NCBI GenBank assembly: GCA_949126835.1
Contig: OX421506.1
Coordinates: 14,790,284 to 14,854,283, forward strand
From: Anisus vortex
Lineage: Eukaryota > Mollusca > Gastropoda > Planorbidae
Length of the DNA stretch: 64,000 nucleotides
Direction of reading: 5' to 3'
The position numbers and the translations under genes are program-made. Shown piece after piece: positions 44,401-54,775 of this stretch (position 1 is the stretch's first letter; every line of letters begins with the position of its first letter). The notes under the pieces are model-generated. The model saw only the letters and a list, made by a program, of their open reading frames with translations. It made no database searches and was not told the origin of the DNA.

Positions 44401-47400
44401 TTCATTATTTTTTTTAATGAAAAATATTTTTATATATAAAAAAACAGGAGATATAGTTTCACCATCATCCTTGTTTTAATTATATAACAGAGCAGAATAT
44501 TATTTCATTTATTAACCATTCTCCTTATTATTAGCAAATATGAATGACTGCAATAGATATTGTTTAAAAATTTAATCGTTTAAAAATAATATCGTTTGGA
44601 ACTCTAGCAACTTTAAAAAAAAAATAAACAAATGTTACCAAAGCTCATAATAGAAAAAGCCTAGAAAATAAAAGTTTATTTATACTTCTGTGCAAGTCTA
44701 TAAGTCTTTATTCATAGATTTATAGAGCAGTATTAATAAAGTCATAATCATAGATTTATAGAGCAGCATTAATAAGGTCATCATCATAGATTTATAGAGC
44801 AGTATAAATAAAGTCATCAATATAGATTTATATAGCTGTATAAATAAATTCATCATCATAGATTTATAGAGCAGTTTAAATAAAGTCATCATCATAGATT
44901 TATAGAGCGGTATAAATAAAGTCATCATCATAGATTTATAGAGCAGTATAAATAAAGTCATCATCATAGATTTATAGAACAGTATAAATAAAGTCATCAT
45001 CATAGATTTATAGATAAGTATAAATAAAGTCTTCAGCATAGATTTATAGAGCAGTAACAATAAAGTCATCATCATAGATTTATAGATAAGTATAAATAAA
45101 GTCTTCAGCATAGATTTATAGAGCAGTAACAATAAAGTCATCATCATAGATTTACAGAGCAGAAGCTATAAATAAAGTCACTATAAATAAAGTCATCATC
45201 ATAGATTCATAGAGCATTATAAAAACTCTTTTTGGCAATGATGATTTGGTTTATGTTTTGTTCTTCCTCAGATATTGTACTATGTAGCGTTTCGCAACAT
45301 TGCACTTCCAAACTAATTCTGTGCACCAAGATGATGAGTAAAATGGTGGCTGAACTTCAAGATAAATCCTCTTTTTGTCAGTAAGTCTAAATATCTAAAC
45401 TCTAAACAATTTACTGTATTCTGATGACAATAAAACGTGTCTTTTGTGTGGCTTTTGTTTCAGTACAATGCAATCAAAGTAGCATTATCACCAAAGACTA
45501 TAATAAGATGGTCTCTGGCTCTATTTTTAGAGCTTATATGTTCTTTTTCTGTGCGCAGCCAATAACGCTGTCTTAAAAGACTCCTAAATGTTTCTGCTGT
45601 ATACAACTTTCAATTTTGATTTTCCATTAAGAAAATCATTGCGATTAAATTAAACAGAAGTCTACAATACAAACGGAAATTCCGAAAAGAAGTCATTCAA
45701 GTCATTAAATAGCAGAAATATTAAAGCTAGTGGTCCATCTTATTATATTCTTTGTTATCACAACATAAACGACTTTAGTGATCAATTTCTTACTAGACCG
45801 GTGCGTTCAATCATCTGTATTTCGATAACTGTATTCTTTTTTCCCCTATATCTTTTATAAAATCCCAATGGAAACATCTGCATTGTTTATCATGACAATG
45901 CATTCCGCTCTCATTTATTGATTGATTTCGAACAACAATTAGAAACAATCGTTTCAATGATTTTTTTAATGTTCTTTCTTGTTTTAATTTTTTTAAAGAA
46001 ATGAATTAAAAAAAATGACGAATGGAAACGGAGAATAATTGAGGCATGTTTTAAACGTGCTTTGATTTTAATGCATTTTTTGAGCTATTAGAAAATGTAT
46101 GAAATAATGTACGCCCGTATTATATTAACAATAAAATGTATGCATGAGATTATAAAAGTATATATGATAATAATGTTTTTATATTGTTAGAAAGAGACGT
46201 GTTCAACATTTTATATATTGACATAATCTACAATCAAGTACTGGTTAAAACAATTTTTTCAATCTGAGATAAAGAGAGAGGGAGAGAGGAAAGTAAGGGA
46301 GAAAAAGGCAGATATTTAAAAATACACAGACTGATGGACATACGGATACACAGAATAACAAAAATATAACTAAAAGTTTCCACTGTCAGGTAGTGAGTGA
46401 TATTAGGCCTATATTAGTATTACATTAGGTATAGCAGTGGTGCCACTCTTGAAAATGGCACCTGGGGTGGGGCCTACTTTGAATGTTGTTTTTTATTTGC
46501 CGATGTGAAAGCTGGCGTAGAAAATTTTTAAGAAAGTCTTATTTTTGCGCCTACAAGAACTCTAGTGCCTTATGAGCGTCCACCCCCTCCGCACGCTTCT
46601 ATATTAGTAAGAATATCATCCAGGTGTTGTGGCTAATGATACTTAGAATGCTAGCTAGATGGTGTATTTTTAGTGAGAAAATCAACTACATGGTGTATTG
46701 TATAGTGAGAATATTAACAAGATGTTGTTGTGGACATTGAGAATATCACCGTGATGTTGTTGTGAATAACGATATTGAGAATACTAGCAAGATTGTGTCA
46801 TGGATATTAAATATCAACTAGCTGTTTTGTGGATAGTGATATTAATATCACCTAGCTAGTGACTTGGATATCGAGAATATCAACTAGATGGTTTTGTGGA
46901 TAGTGATGCTGACAATAGTTTTTTTTTTATTCAAATGCTCGTCTTCGGTAAAATTTTGCATATGGCTGTTGTAGTGGTGTATAGGTCATGCCAAAACAAA
47001 GGCATTCCTACACATCTACAAATCTATAAACAGAATCAGATATAAAAGCACACAAACATACTTTATTTAAATAACAAAACAATATGCAAACATAATGCAC
47101 GCAATCTGCATTGACTATTGCTTAGGTTCTCCTTCTTTGCGTCAGAATGTGATATTAAGTAAATTAGGCTACATTATTTACTTCCCTTATTGGCACAGTT
47201 AGGATTTCAGCCTATTCATACTTCTTTATAATTAATCGGAGAAAGGAGCGTTGTTGTTTAGATTATGAGCAGTTCTTCAGAGCGCTGTGTCTTCCATTAT
47301 TTAGGAGATACTAAACACTAACCTATGTTCAGTTTACTTGTAATTGGCATTTTTTCTTGAAGCAAATAATTGTGCTTCTGACATTCTATTTTACTAAACA

Positions 47401-50238
47401 ACTTTAATTAATATCTTGTCACTGCTTCTGAAGCACACTCATTGTTGTTGGTTTTTTTTTGGTTTTTTTTATATTGTTGTCTTGCCTGATTCTACTACTC
47501 TTTGACTCCAGTCACGTTTATTATTGTTTATAGAGATATAGAATATCAGCCTTGACTCGGTCATCTCACAGTAGGTACTTGGATAGCGATCGATAAGTCA
47601 CAAATGTGTTCAAACTTTAAATGATTGAGTGAGTCACAACTTTCTTCATGCAAAAATCATTGAGTCAGTCACATCTGTGTTCAAGCTATAAATCATTGAG
47701 TCAGTCACAGCGTTGTTCAAGCTTTAAATCATTGAATCACTCAATGCTGTCTTATGGCGTTTTATTTCTAAAGTAGATTTTAATGCTTTATGTCGGCCTA
47801 TCATTACAGCTTTACTCTTTGCCCTTCTGTCCTCTGGTGCTTCTTGGTTTAGTGATTTAACTATTCGTATTACTCTTGTCAGTTGTGAATGTGTTAGAAT
47901 AGAAGTTAGAAGGTGTCAAGTAAAACATTTCTTTAAACTGTTGTGTTAAATACATGTAAATTAATCGTAGAGTCAGTCATAGCTTTGACGAATCTTTAAA
48001 TTTTTTAGTTACAGCTGTGTTGAATTTAGCAATCATTGAGTCAGTCGAGACTTTGTTAAATGTAGGCCTATTAATCACTGAATCAGTCACAGCTGTGTTC
48101 AGAGTATCAAACATGTTTTCAGTGCCCTTACATACTGGGGGCAGAGGGGGCTTAAGCCCGGGGGCGACACTTACAGGGGGGGGGGGCGGCAAATGTAGTC
48201 TAAATATAGCAATAAACAAGCAGTTACAGTATGCAAGGGGACAGCGCTGAAACTTTTGCCCTGGGGCGCTACAAAAGCTTGTAAAGGTTCTGCATGGTTT
48301 TCTATGTCTGTAACGCCCGCTGCCTATTTCCGTTATAGCAATATGTTCTTGATACTTTTGTAGGTTTGGAGACCTTAAGCTATGAAGAGGTATAATTCAA
48401 CATAATTTTAAGTCTTAACTTGTTTCTTTTAAAATATTGTTAACGTAAATGAGCAGATTGTCTCCACTTTGTTTTCTGCTTCGTGGAAGCCATGAGTGTG
48501 TCTGAACTGAAAGCACTGCAGGCTATTGGAAACCTAACTTATCAGAAATTACCGGGTATGGGAATAAATTGTTAGACTATAGCTGGCCTACATACCCGAT
48601 ATTTCTTTCAATTTTATACCAAACATTTTATACTGTTAAACTATCGAGTACCGAGCACTGTGTCCGTTCTACGAGGATGTAACGTTTCGTGCTATATGCC
48701 TATATATAGTTAGTGATCGTCTGGCTTAAATGTCTACGCTATGTATTGTCGATGCTGTTTACATCATGATCAGCAATAAAAAAGCCATTTATCTCCTATA
48801 CCACTTAGCATAACATTTTTTGTAGCAGTTAAAACAAAACAGTAAAAAAGAAAATGAATGTTACTGATTGCCCTTTTATTATATATTGTCCAAATGTGCA
48901 ATGTGTTTTATGTTTTAATTATTCACTTCAACCTTTAATGATTACATAAATTATAGAGTCCTTTATCCTATCCTAACAGAATCTTGAATAACTATTTTAA
49001 CTGCATTGAGACAAACTGTAATGGCTTACTCTCTCCATGTGAAACAAACAACTACAGAAACAGTATGTTATCAAGCTGGACATCTTGTAGTAAGTACATT
49101 GTCATAGTGTAATAATAATACTAAATAGTGTAATAAGTAGGTTTACATTGTTTAATGCTATTGCTGATATAGGGTTGATTCAAATAAAGCAAAAAAAACA
49201 ACACAAAAACAAGAAAACCGTAAAAACGAAGTTTTTATTATACTCCCTTTATTTGCAAACTAAGTTTACCATCATGTAATTAAATAATTGATTGACTACT
49301 GCAAATGAAACGTACAGAAAAAATATCTGTGTCGCAAATCTCAACAATATCTCCTTACTCCGTATGAATTGTTCTAAAAATAATCGTAGGGCATAATTAT
49401 TTTTTTTTCTAGCTTTGCGCCGAAAAAAGTATAAAAAGTTACACAGGCATTTTTAACGCGAAATCAAAATATTTCTTATACTTTCCTTTTAAGAAATGAA
49501 TATTGTCATAAGTGTAGTATTATTAAGTCGTTTTAACTGAAAATTTGATAGGATGTATTGTTAGGCGCCCCAAATCTGCTGTCCAAATTTCAGCTCGATC
49601 GGACCACGGGAAGTGGTCGAAAAATCGAAGCAAAGTTTTGCACCACGCACGATTGCAGACATTGCAACTTAAAATAAAGGGAGTAAAAACAGGCCACTTG
49701 TATAATTATAATTTTAAAAAAGTTCAATAACACAGTGAATGTTTAAAGTAAAATACATGATAGCCTTCAGGTTTAATGAAAAAAACTTACCACCTTCAAC
49801 CAATGTAGACATTTCTACATGGGTGACATTACAACACAACAAAATAACTCTGTACAATTTATATTTATCTCTATCATATTTTTAAAAGTCTTTATCACAT
49901 TAATGATAAGTGATAAGCACCTACATTGAATTTTTAGCAGTAAATACCCTTCAAGTGCTTTATCAAATTTTAGTTGGTCTACATATAGGAAAATATTTTA
50001 ATTCATAAAGGATAATAAAATAGTTGTTATTTTTAAGACAAATTATTTAAAAGAATAATGTGATCACAACTAATATGTTTCTTTGTTGACAGGTGCCTAT
50101 GTGACACCACTTAGCCTGGACTGTATACAGGAGACATCAGCAGCAACATCATTGTTAGCGTTAACACATTGTCATTTACTATTTCTTACAACAGCGATTC
50201 TTTGTGTTGCATTCCTCAAATTACATTTGTTTCAATAG
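35076..50238 (+). CDS. Small cysteine-rich secreted or membrane-anchored protein (4 coding exons)
   Basis: Gene assembled here from splice sites: exons 35076-35121, 45272-45380, 48980-49089 and 50093-50238. Junction phases 1, 2 and 1 all match, giving a 411-nt reading frame of about 136 aa. The start MDVKLVLTSFVLLYL followed by DIVLCS is a signal peptide. The predicted mature part has eight cysteines spread over exons 2-4 (for example SQHCTSKLILC, SSFC, YFNCIETNC, LSPC, WTSC, LSLDC). The last about 28 residues are hydrophobic (LLFLTTAILCVAFL), so the product is probably GPI-anchored or single-pass. No catalytic motif was seen and I recognise no family; alternating cysteines and predicted helices suggest a small disulfide-rich ectodomain. 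The first coding intron is 10.1 kb and full of repeats. An additional small exon near 48490 cannot be excluded. Confidence 0.7.
35122..35969. other. Start of the large intron, nothing recognised
   Basis: AT-rich intronic sequence with no element identified before the SINE at 35970. Confidence 0.4.
35970..36212 (+). mobile_element. tRNA-derived SINE, copy 4 (intronic)
   Basis: Plus-oriented, with intact B-box GGGTTCGAATCC near 35990 and tail GGGTACTTTACTTTTACT. Flanked by a perfect 10-bp target-site duplication ATAAAACATA (35960-35969 and 36213-36222). The minus frame at 35700-36164 running across it is spurious. Confidence 0.9.
36340..36600 (-). repeat. Dispersed repeat candidate, unclassified
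   Basis: GC-richer patch with a 70-codon minus frame (MERLGFLCVVDSQQGDPR inside). No family resemblance. Composition and abrupt edges suggest an old mobile-element piece rather than an exon, since there are no consistent splice sites. Confidence 0.3.
36993..37293. mobile_element. 301-bp MITE with 9-bp target-site duplication
   Basis: Inverted ends share GCTATTCGGACCCGG (about 37001-37015 and, reversed, 37272-37286). Perfect 9-bp duplications ATAAAAATA lie at 36984-36992 and 37294-37302. A second inverted CCGGGTCCGAATAGCCA lies inside the right end near 37239. The interior holds two tandem copies of a TTAGTATCGGTTAG segment. A 9-bp duplication suggests a Mutator-type source. Confidence 0.8.
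37549..37789 (-). mobile_element. tRNA-derived SINE, copy 5 (intronic)
   Basis: Minus-oriented, B-box GGTTCGAATCC (reverse complement near 37760). A perfect 12-bp target-site duplication AAGTTTGGATAG lies at 37537-37548 and 37790-37801. Confidence 0.9.
37802..38668. other. Intronic sequence, no credited gene
   Basis: The 117-codon plus frame at 38092-38445 has mixed composition but no family resemblance and no flanking splice sites that fit a phase, so I leave it uncalled. Confidence 0.35.
38669..38912 (+). mobile_element. tRNA-derived SINE, copy 6 (intronic, old)
   Basis: Plus-oriented and more divergent than the other copies. It has a complete tRNA-like head (TGGTGATCTAGCAGCAGCGG as A-box side; GAGTTTGAATCC as B-box), then GTCTACCCAGCACTAATAGG and ATATGCCGTGGCC. 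No clear target-site duplication remains. Confidence 0.75.
39430..39715. repeat. Tandem repeat, 40-bp unit
   Basis: About seven copies of CCCTTACCCAGTTTTGTCAC, TGTTTTAATCTTCTATTACT. The phase marker TTCTATTACT recurs at 39511, 39551 and 39591. Confidence 0.85.
39716..40490. other. Intronic sequence, possible hAT-like end
   Basis: Near 40077, CAGGGCCTGCTCTATGGCTG followed by GCGCCCTGTGG resembles a hAT-type terminus, but no matching opposite end was found. Nothing else was recognised. Confidence 0.3.
40500..40862 (+). pseudogene. Possible LINE C-terminal fragment (zinc-knuckle-like)
   Basis: The plus frame includes DPQEPADHFLLDCPRLANLR, similar to the 'C..(D/E)xET..H.L..CP....R' segment that closes many LINE ORF2 and RNase H-bearing retrotransposon proteins. 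The first cysteine is lost and upstream sequence is frame-broken. It could be older than the SINE copies. Confidence 0.45.
40863..41082. repeat. Minisatellite, 26-bp unit
   Basis: About 8.5 almost identical copies of AGTAGTGGGTTTGTATACAC AGGATA. One unit has AGTATTGGG instead. The low divergence implies recent expansion. The minus-strand peptides with YPVYTNPLL are by-products. Confidence 0.9.
41379..41425. repeat. (GA)n/(GATA)n microsatellite
   Basis: GAGAGAGATAGATAGATAG followed by about 30 bp of GA repeats. Confidence 0.9.
41840..42060 (+). mobile_element. 3' end of LINE family A, remnant (intronic)
   Basis: Plus-oriented copy with ATAACAATCTGTTACAATGC, then GATAAACATAAGGACAAAAA and ATGAGCGTAGGACACAATAA. 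The FFPSGIR segment is partly deleted. It ends in GTATAGGATAAGATG. Confidence 0.65.
42061..42544. other. Intronic AT-rich sequence
   Basis: Nothing recognised between the LINE remnant and the 38-bp array. Confidence 0.4.
42545..43680. repeat. Minisatellite, 38-bp unit, with higher-order repeats
   Basis: About 29 copies of ACAGCTAGCACTCATGTTGT, TCCTACAGTAATAATTCT. Variants (CCTAAAG, CCTACAG, CATACAG; GCTAACA against GCTAGCA) occur in runs. The rare ATACAGTAATAATTATACAG variant appears at 43021 and 43325, 304 bp (8 units) apart, so a multi-unit block was duplicated. Confidence 0.9.
44040..44400 (+). mobile_element. 3' end of LINE family A, best copy (intronic)
   Basis: A frame stays open from about 44098: LEIQPNNNLLQSSDKHKGKN, TFLIPYARTNAYKYSFFPSD, IRAWNGLPEQTRKTSNLTSF, KTLIKMQD and a stop at about 44308. 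This is the C-terminal end of a non-LTR retrotransposon ORF2. A 3' UTR of about 75 bp and the tail ATAAGATAACATAAGATAG follow. It anchors the interpretation of all other family A fragments. Confidence 0.8.
44697..45215. repeat. Minisatellite, 36-bp unit (36/39 variants)
   Basis: About 14 copies of CATAGATTTATAGAGCAGTA, TAAATAAAGTCATCAT. Units differ by multiples of 3, so a 149-codon minus frame survives (44698-45147) with the period MMMTLFILLYKS. The array lies inside the intron immediately before coding exon 2, so I treat the frame as a by-product. Confidence 0.85.
45272..45380 (+). CDS. Coding exon 2 of the cysteine-rich protein
   Basis: Acceptor GTTCTTCCTCAG ends at 45271; donor GTCA|GTAAGT follows 45380. 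With the G left from exon 1 it reads DIVLCSVSQHC, SKLILCTKMMSKMV and AELQDKSSFC without stops, ending in phase 2. Confidence 0.75.
45381..46610. other. Intron 2, AT-rich
   Basis: No exon with compatible phase was found. A GGCACCTGGGGTGGGGCC block near 46458 belongs to a dispersed C/G-run repeat also seen near 51170 and 63440. Confidence 0.4.
46615..46915. repeat. Degenerate tandem repeat, about 40-60 bp
   Basis: Loose copies of GAGAATATCAACTAGATGGT followed by TGTGGATAGTGAT. Strong divergence suggests an old array. Confidence 0.55.
46916..47600. other. Intron 2, AT-rich
   Basis: Nothing recognised. Confidence 0.4.
47620..48110. repeat. Degenerate repeat with CATTGAGTCAGTCACA
   Basis: Copies of AAATCATTGAGTCAGTCACA followed by CTGTGTTCAAGC lie at 47620-47745 and again at 47960-48110. 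The two blocks are separated by a LINE fragment, so the array was probably split by that insertion. Confidence 0.6.
47755..47900 (-). mobile_element. LINE family A fragment, internal portion
   Basis: Minus-oriented block with TTTACTCTTTGCCCTTCTGT and TTGGTTTAGTGATTTAACTA, corresponding to the region just upstream of the 3' end in the 44040 copy. The 3' terminus itself is absent. Confidence 0.55.
48120..48290. repeat. G/C-run dispersed repeat fragment
   Basis: GGGGGCAGAGGGGGCTTAAG, then a run of G and later TTTTGCCCTGGGGCGCTACA. It looks like a fragment of a TIR repeat with homopolymer blocks, but its ends are not resolvable. Short frames through it are compositional. Confidence 0.35.
48980..49089 (+). 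CDS. Coding exon 3 of the cysteine-rich protein
   Basis: Acceptor CCTATCCTAACAG ends at 48979; donor TTGTA|GTAAGT follows 49089. In the required phase it reads ILNNYFNCIETNCNGLLSPC, ETNNYRNSMLSSWTSC. Four cysteines and good splice sites make this a confident exon. Confidence 0.75.
49230..49690. mobile_element. TIR element (TACTCCC family), copy 2 (intron 3)
   Basis: Left GTTTTTATTATACTCCCTTT and right AAATAAAGGGAGTAAAAAC are inverted repeats with a 4-bp indel. The core shares CAATTTCAGCTCGATCGGAC-like sequence and GGTCGAAAAATCGAAGCAAA with copy 1 (28431-28935) in inverse orientation. The plus frame at 49545-49730 contains WSKNRSKVL, the same peptide as copy 1. It lies fully inside the last intron of the cysteine-rich gene. 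Confidence 0.7.
50093..50238 (+). CDS. Terminal coding exon with hydrophobic tail
   Basis: Acceptor TTTCTTTGTTGACAG ends at 50092. The frame reads AYVTPLSLDCIQETSAATSL, then a hydrophobic stretch and LKLHLFQ before TAG at 50236-50238. The S/A/T-rich segment before the hydrophobic tail is a plausible GPI omega region. Confidence 0.75.
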
Positions 50239-50333
50239 TTATAGTAGAAGGAGAAAGTATAACAGGATGAAATGTATTAATAGTAATAATAGCACATCTA
50301 TAACTTGAAGGTGATCTGTGAACTTTTGAGTGT

Positions 50334-50339
50334 AATAAA
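50334..50339 (+). terminator. Polyadenylation signal AATAAA
   Basis: AATAAA about 95 bp downstream of the stop codon of the cysteine-rich gene, the first canonical signal after it. Confidence 0.55.
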
Positions 50340-51240
50340 ACTCATTAAGTGACTGGTGAAGATCATTTAATAATATGAATAATAATGATTAGTAGTATTG
50401 CATACTTTTCTATGCTATAATATTTAACATGCTCTTCTGTGTGCTTTCAACACAAAGTAAGTTGCTGATGTAGGGGTATTCAAAAGTTCATGATAAAATT
50501 TCCATTATTGATTATTGGTTATTCATCTCAATGAGCTCTATGTTTATCTGTTTATCTTTCATTAAAGTTTTAATTTCAACAAAATATTCATGTACACTGG
50601 TTCAGTAAAGAAATGAAGCTTTTATTTTTTTAAATGAGCATGTTTTTAAAATTGTGATTATTTTACCATTTCCTTAGTTGTGTTTTTCTCTGCATAAATA
50701 TCACACTTACTGGAGTATTCTTATAACATACAATACATGATCGCAATAATCATCTTTAAAGAAGAACATGATCTTTATCGGAAAAAAGAATTATTAAATC
50801 TACATAGAATCCTGTATTCAGAAGATTGTGTCCTTTTTATCTGTCTGATTTATCTTATTCGTTTAAATTTGAAATTGTCCTAAATTCACATATTTAGATG
50901 ATAATTTTGATTCAAAAATAGTTTTAGCTTGAATCAAGTTTGGTCAGATCTAAGAAATGATTTGCTCTACACTATAGAAAATACAATTGACTACGGTAAC
51001 TATTCTCTTGCTAATCTGTGATAGACTATCTGTAAGCCAAAAAACCGGCCTACTTTTTATTTTTCAATCCTAGAACATATTATCCAATGAAAAGGTTTTT
51101 TTAATTGGCCAACATTGTATTGTGTAGCTATGGGACATATTGGGAAGGTTGCAGTAAAAAAATCTCAGACATGGGGTGGAAACACCAATGCCCCCCCCCC
51201 CTCCCACCCAATAGAAAACACATTAAAGCTGAGCCTGGGG
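50340..51240. other. AT-rich intergenic sequence
   Basis: Nothing recognised apart from an ATGCCCCCCCCCCTCCCACC run near 51190 that belongs to the dispersed C-run repeat. Confidence 0.4.
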
Positions 51241-51249
51241 TAGGCATCC

Positions 51250-51425
51250 ACCTTTACTCCCCTTCCCTACAGTGGTGTTGATATTGGGACATAGGGGTCG
51301 AGCAACAGTGCACCCTGATTGCTACACTGAAATACCCCTGTATGCTGTGGCCACCTGAGACTTGTGAACACTGCTTCACTTACACATGAACCAAAATGGT
51401 CAAAAGGAATACTTTACTTTATTTC
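51250..51425 (+). mobile_element. tRNA-derived SINE, partial copy 7
   Basis: Only the 3' half is clear: TATGCTGTGGCCACCTGAGA, CTTGTGAACACTGCTTCAC and GGAATACTTTACTTTATTT. The tRNA-like head is missing or too diverged to see. Confidence 0.6.
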
Positions 51426-54400
51426 TAGGACTTAATTAGCCTAGTTACTAGATAAATTATGTATGTATATGGCAGATTGGTCTACATTACATTATCACCT
51501 GGAATAAGAACAATTAAAAAATATACATTATTGAAATGAATCATTTGAATATTAAATCATCACAACACACTCTTCATGACTGTGTTGAAGGTATCAATCC
51601 CTGAATCATTCACAGCAGTAATTCATATAGTACTTTTTTATATGTAATTACGGGATATGTCTTTTTAGGTCAGGTTTGTCCAGAAAGTTTTTTATCAGTC
51701 TTACAAAACTGCAACTTTTTAGCCTGACATTATTTTTCTAAAAGTCTGAAACTGTTTGATAAAACCTATATAATTGTATAACATTAACAGTTTTTTTATT
51801 AAAAGCATTTTGTCAATATGTTTCAAGTCAAAAAATATTTGTACAAAGTTTGTATTAAAACAAATGTTCATTAAACAATCATTAGCACTAATTCATGTTG
51901 TAGCCCAACTTATTTCCATGCAATGTTTATATGCACTCTCTATGTGTAATTAATTGTGTATATTGCAAGTGATCTGCACATCATCAATTGCATTTTTTTG
52001 AATTTATACAAATGCTGTTAATGTATGACTCTGCAAGACCAGTGAGTTACAAACTTTTTTTGGTGATTTGTATATATTTCTATTTTATGACCAGCTAACA
52101 TTTATATCAAAGATATAACAATTACACATATGTGATTCAACCCCATAGATTGGTACTGAAGTAGGCAAAATAAGATATTTAGTTTTAGTTTTAGGTGTTT
52201 AATGGAAGCTAATTCATTTATCCATAAATTGGTGAAAACATCTCTAAAATCCATTAATTAGTTCACAAGTTATTCAAAAATACATAAGTTAAGGTATAAG
52301 AGAAATCATTTTGGAGAAAGAAAAAGGAAATAGAAAACAGTACCAATTGTCACAATTTAGCAATGCAACGGATAGTTAAATATTGCAAGGATGACATTAA
52401 AAATCATCAAACCATTAAAAATCTATTTTAAAAAATTAGAACCTTTTTTTTTACATTATTTTACATTTATTGCAAAATTTGTTTTGCCCACATCTGTATT
52501 GGTTTGTGGCGTACCATCACATATACTAGTATAGGTCTAGCTTAAGTACTTTATGATATTCTGAAATGAATTGTAAACTGTTTTAAATACTTTTTTTTGC
52601 AACCCAGTAATTTTGCTTTTGAGGCCCAGTGTGAGGTTAATGCCAACTTGTATTTGCAAAACTCTGGACTAGATGAAAACTTGAAAGTATAATAAAATAT
52701 TGACCTTTTCATTACAATGATCAACAGTTTAAATGCCAACAGTTTTGTTGAATTAATTCAGAATAAAAAATCAGTTTTACATTTTTAGTGGCTATAATAT
52801 TTCTGTTACAAATATTATCTTTTAGAAATTGTATAAGTTTTAAAAACAATATTGAAAACTTACAACAAAAAACTTTTTTATCTGTTACTTTTTCATTGAA
52901 TTTAAATTTCATATCAATCTCACTAAATAAAAAGTCAGTGGATAAACTAAAACAAACATTTTGTCAACATTAGTATTACAATTTCATAACTTTATAAACA
53001 AATTGACTTCATTTGGTTTTTGTTTATTCATGATTAAAAAGTGTACTTGAAGAAAGCATAATACACCATAAAAAAATTTTGTTAGCATTCTCTCCAGCTT
53101 AAAGTAAAATGGCTCTAATATCATAAGACTTAAAACTGTATTTAAACTTGTCAAAATGAAATAGACCTACAATCTTTGTTTTTTATGATTCTGTTACAGT
53201 TTTACAGTAAACAATAAACATAATATCTGTCATACTGATAAGAAATTTACATGTGTGCTGCTTTATAACAAATAATCTTAGCAAAAATTGTTTGAAATAT
53301 ATTTCATTATATTCATCAGTGATGTTTATCTTTCATATTACAGCAATGCTATTTAGAATAGTAGACATCATTCATATAAAAGAAATAAAAATAATTTATA
53401 AAAAACAAAATAATTTTTTTATTGTTATGATTTCTGTTATTTTGTTTTGTTTGAATTCTTTCGAAACTAATACATATTTAATTCTTCCAACTCCCTTTTC
53501 TTTATGACAAAATGTACTACTGCCTCATAACTATTCTATCTGCATGAAATCAATCAAGGCAGCTTGGAATAACACAATTAACTGATTCCAGTTATTTGAT
53601 ACTGTTGTAATATAGTATAATAAAAATGCAAAAATATTGTTTTTTAAATGTTAAAACTAAAAAAAAAAAAATTGTTTCTGTAACATTACAAAATACTTTC
53701 TTTATCTTCTTTATTTAAAACGAAAATAAAAGAATAGTGTCAAGATGTATAAATTTCCTAAAAACACTTTATGCAGATAAAAAAAGAAGTTCAAATAAAT
53801 ATACAAGCCATATAAAATGCTGAGTAAATATTAATACTGAGAAATAAACATTTTATTTTTATCTGGTATATGTCAGGCTGTATACTGTTGCACTGGTTAA
53901 AGAGTTTTAGTTCAATTCATTTTTTATTGGCCACATTAAATAGATTTTATCATTTGTAAGAACAATGTCAATTACTTGCACAGAAATTAAATCAAATTTT
54001 CTACTTGTTTTTTTGTTCCCTCAACTTTGCAGGCATTATTTAACTGCTGCCATCAAATCATTTCTTTGATAGGAGTTTACTTTAGGTGGAATGTTTTTGA
54101 ACCTGAGAATAGTATAAAGAGAATTTTCATGTTTACATTTTATACACACAAATATTACATTGGAAAAAAAAACATGTTTCAAAAATTTAGAATAGTATAA
54201 AAAGAAATCTAATGTTACTTATTTTTGTACATGCAAAAATTACATTGAAAAATTAACATTAAATACAATTTTAACAGTCATTTTGTAAAATTTATACTAT
54301 TTCTATTTTCCCAAAATGAATATTAGTGCATACATTTCACAAATTATTACTGACGTACTTGATAGCTTTTTAAAACTCTGTAGTAAACTAACTCAAACAA

Positions 54401-54770
54401 AATGTGAAATACACATTATATTTTCTAATGCACATGTTACCTGTTTAAGACAAAAGGTTCTTTGTTTTCCTCTTCAGCCTTCACTCTTTGAGAATAGTTT
54501 GCATGAAGATCTGTTCTACCTCGTCTTTAAATAAACAATTAAGGAATAATGTTAATTAATTTATTTTTTTTTGCAAACATTTTCAAATATATTAATTAGT
54601 CAAACTAATAAGATTTTTTATTTTTATTATTTGCTAAAGAAAACACAAGTTATGAATGAATTTTAAGATCAAAAACATTTTGGTCATTAATCTCCAGAAA
54701 AAAAAAATTACTTTAGCCATAATTACTATTTTGTCAATATGAAAATAAAACTGTTTTAAAATAAAGATAA
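51426..54770. other. AT-rich intergenic sequence between the two genes
   Basis: Over 3 kb with no recognised element, exon or array. Short frames (for example 53253-53507 and 54316-54534) are AT-driven and lack splice context. Confidence 0.45.
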
Positions 54771-54775
54771 AAACT

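Noticed and set aside
51160..51250. C-run blocks near 46458, 51190, 58997 and 63468 as ends of one transposon family
   Set aside because: Homopolymers and short flanks are similar, but no inverted partner or target-site duplication could be identified by eye.
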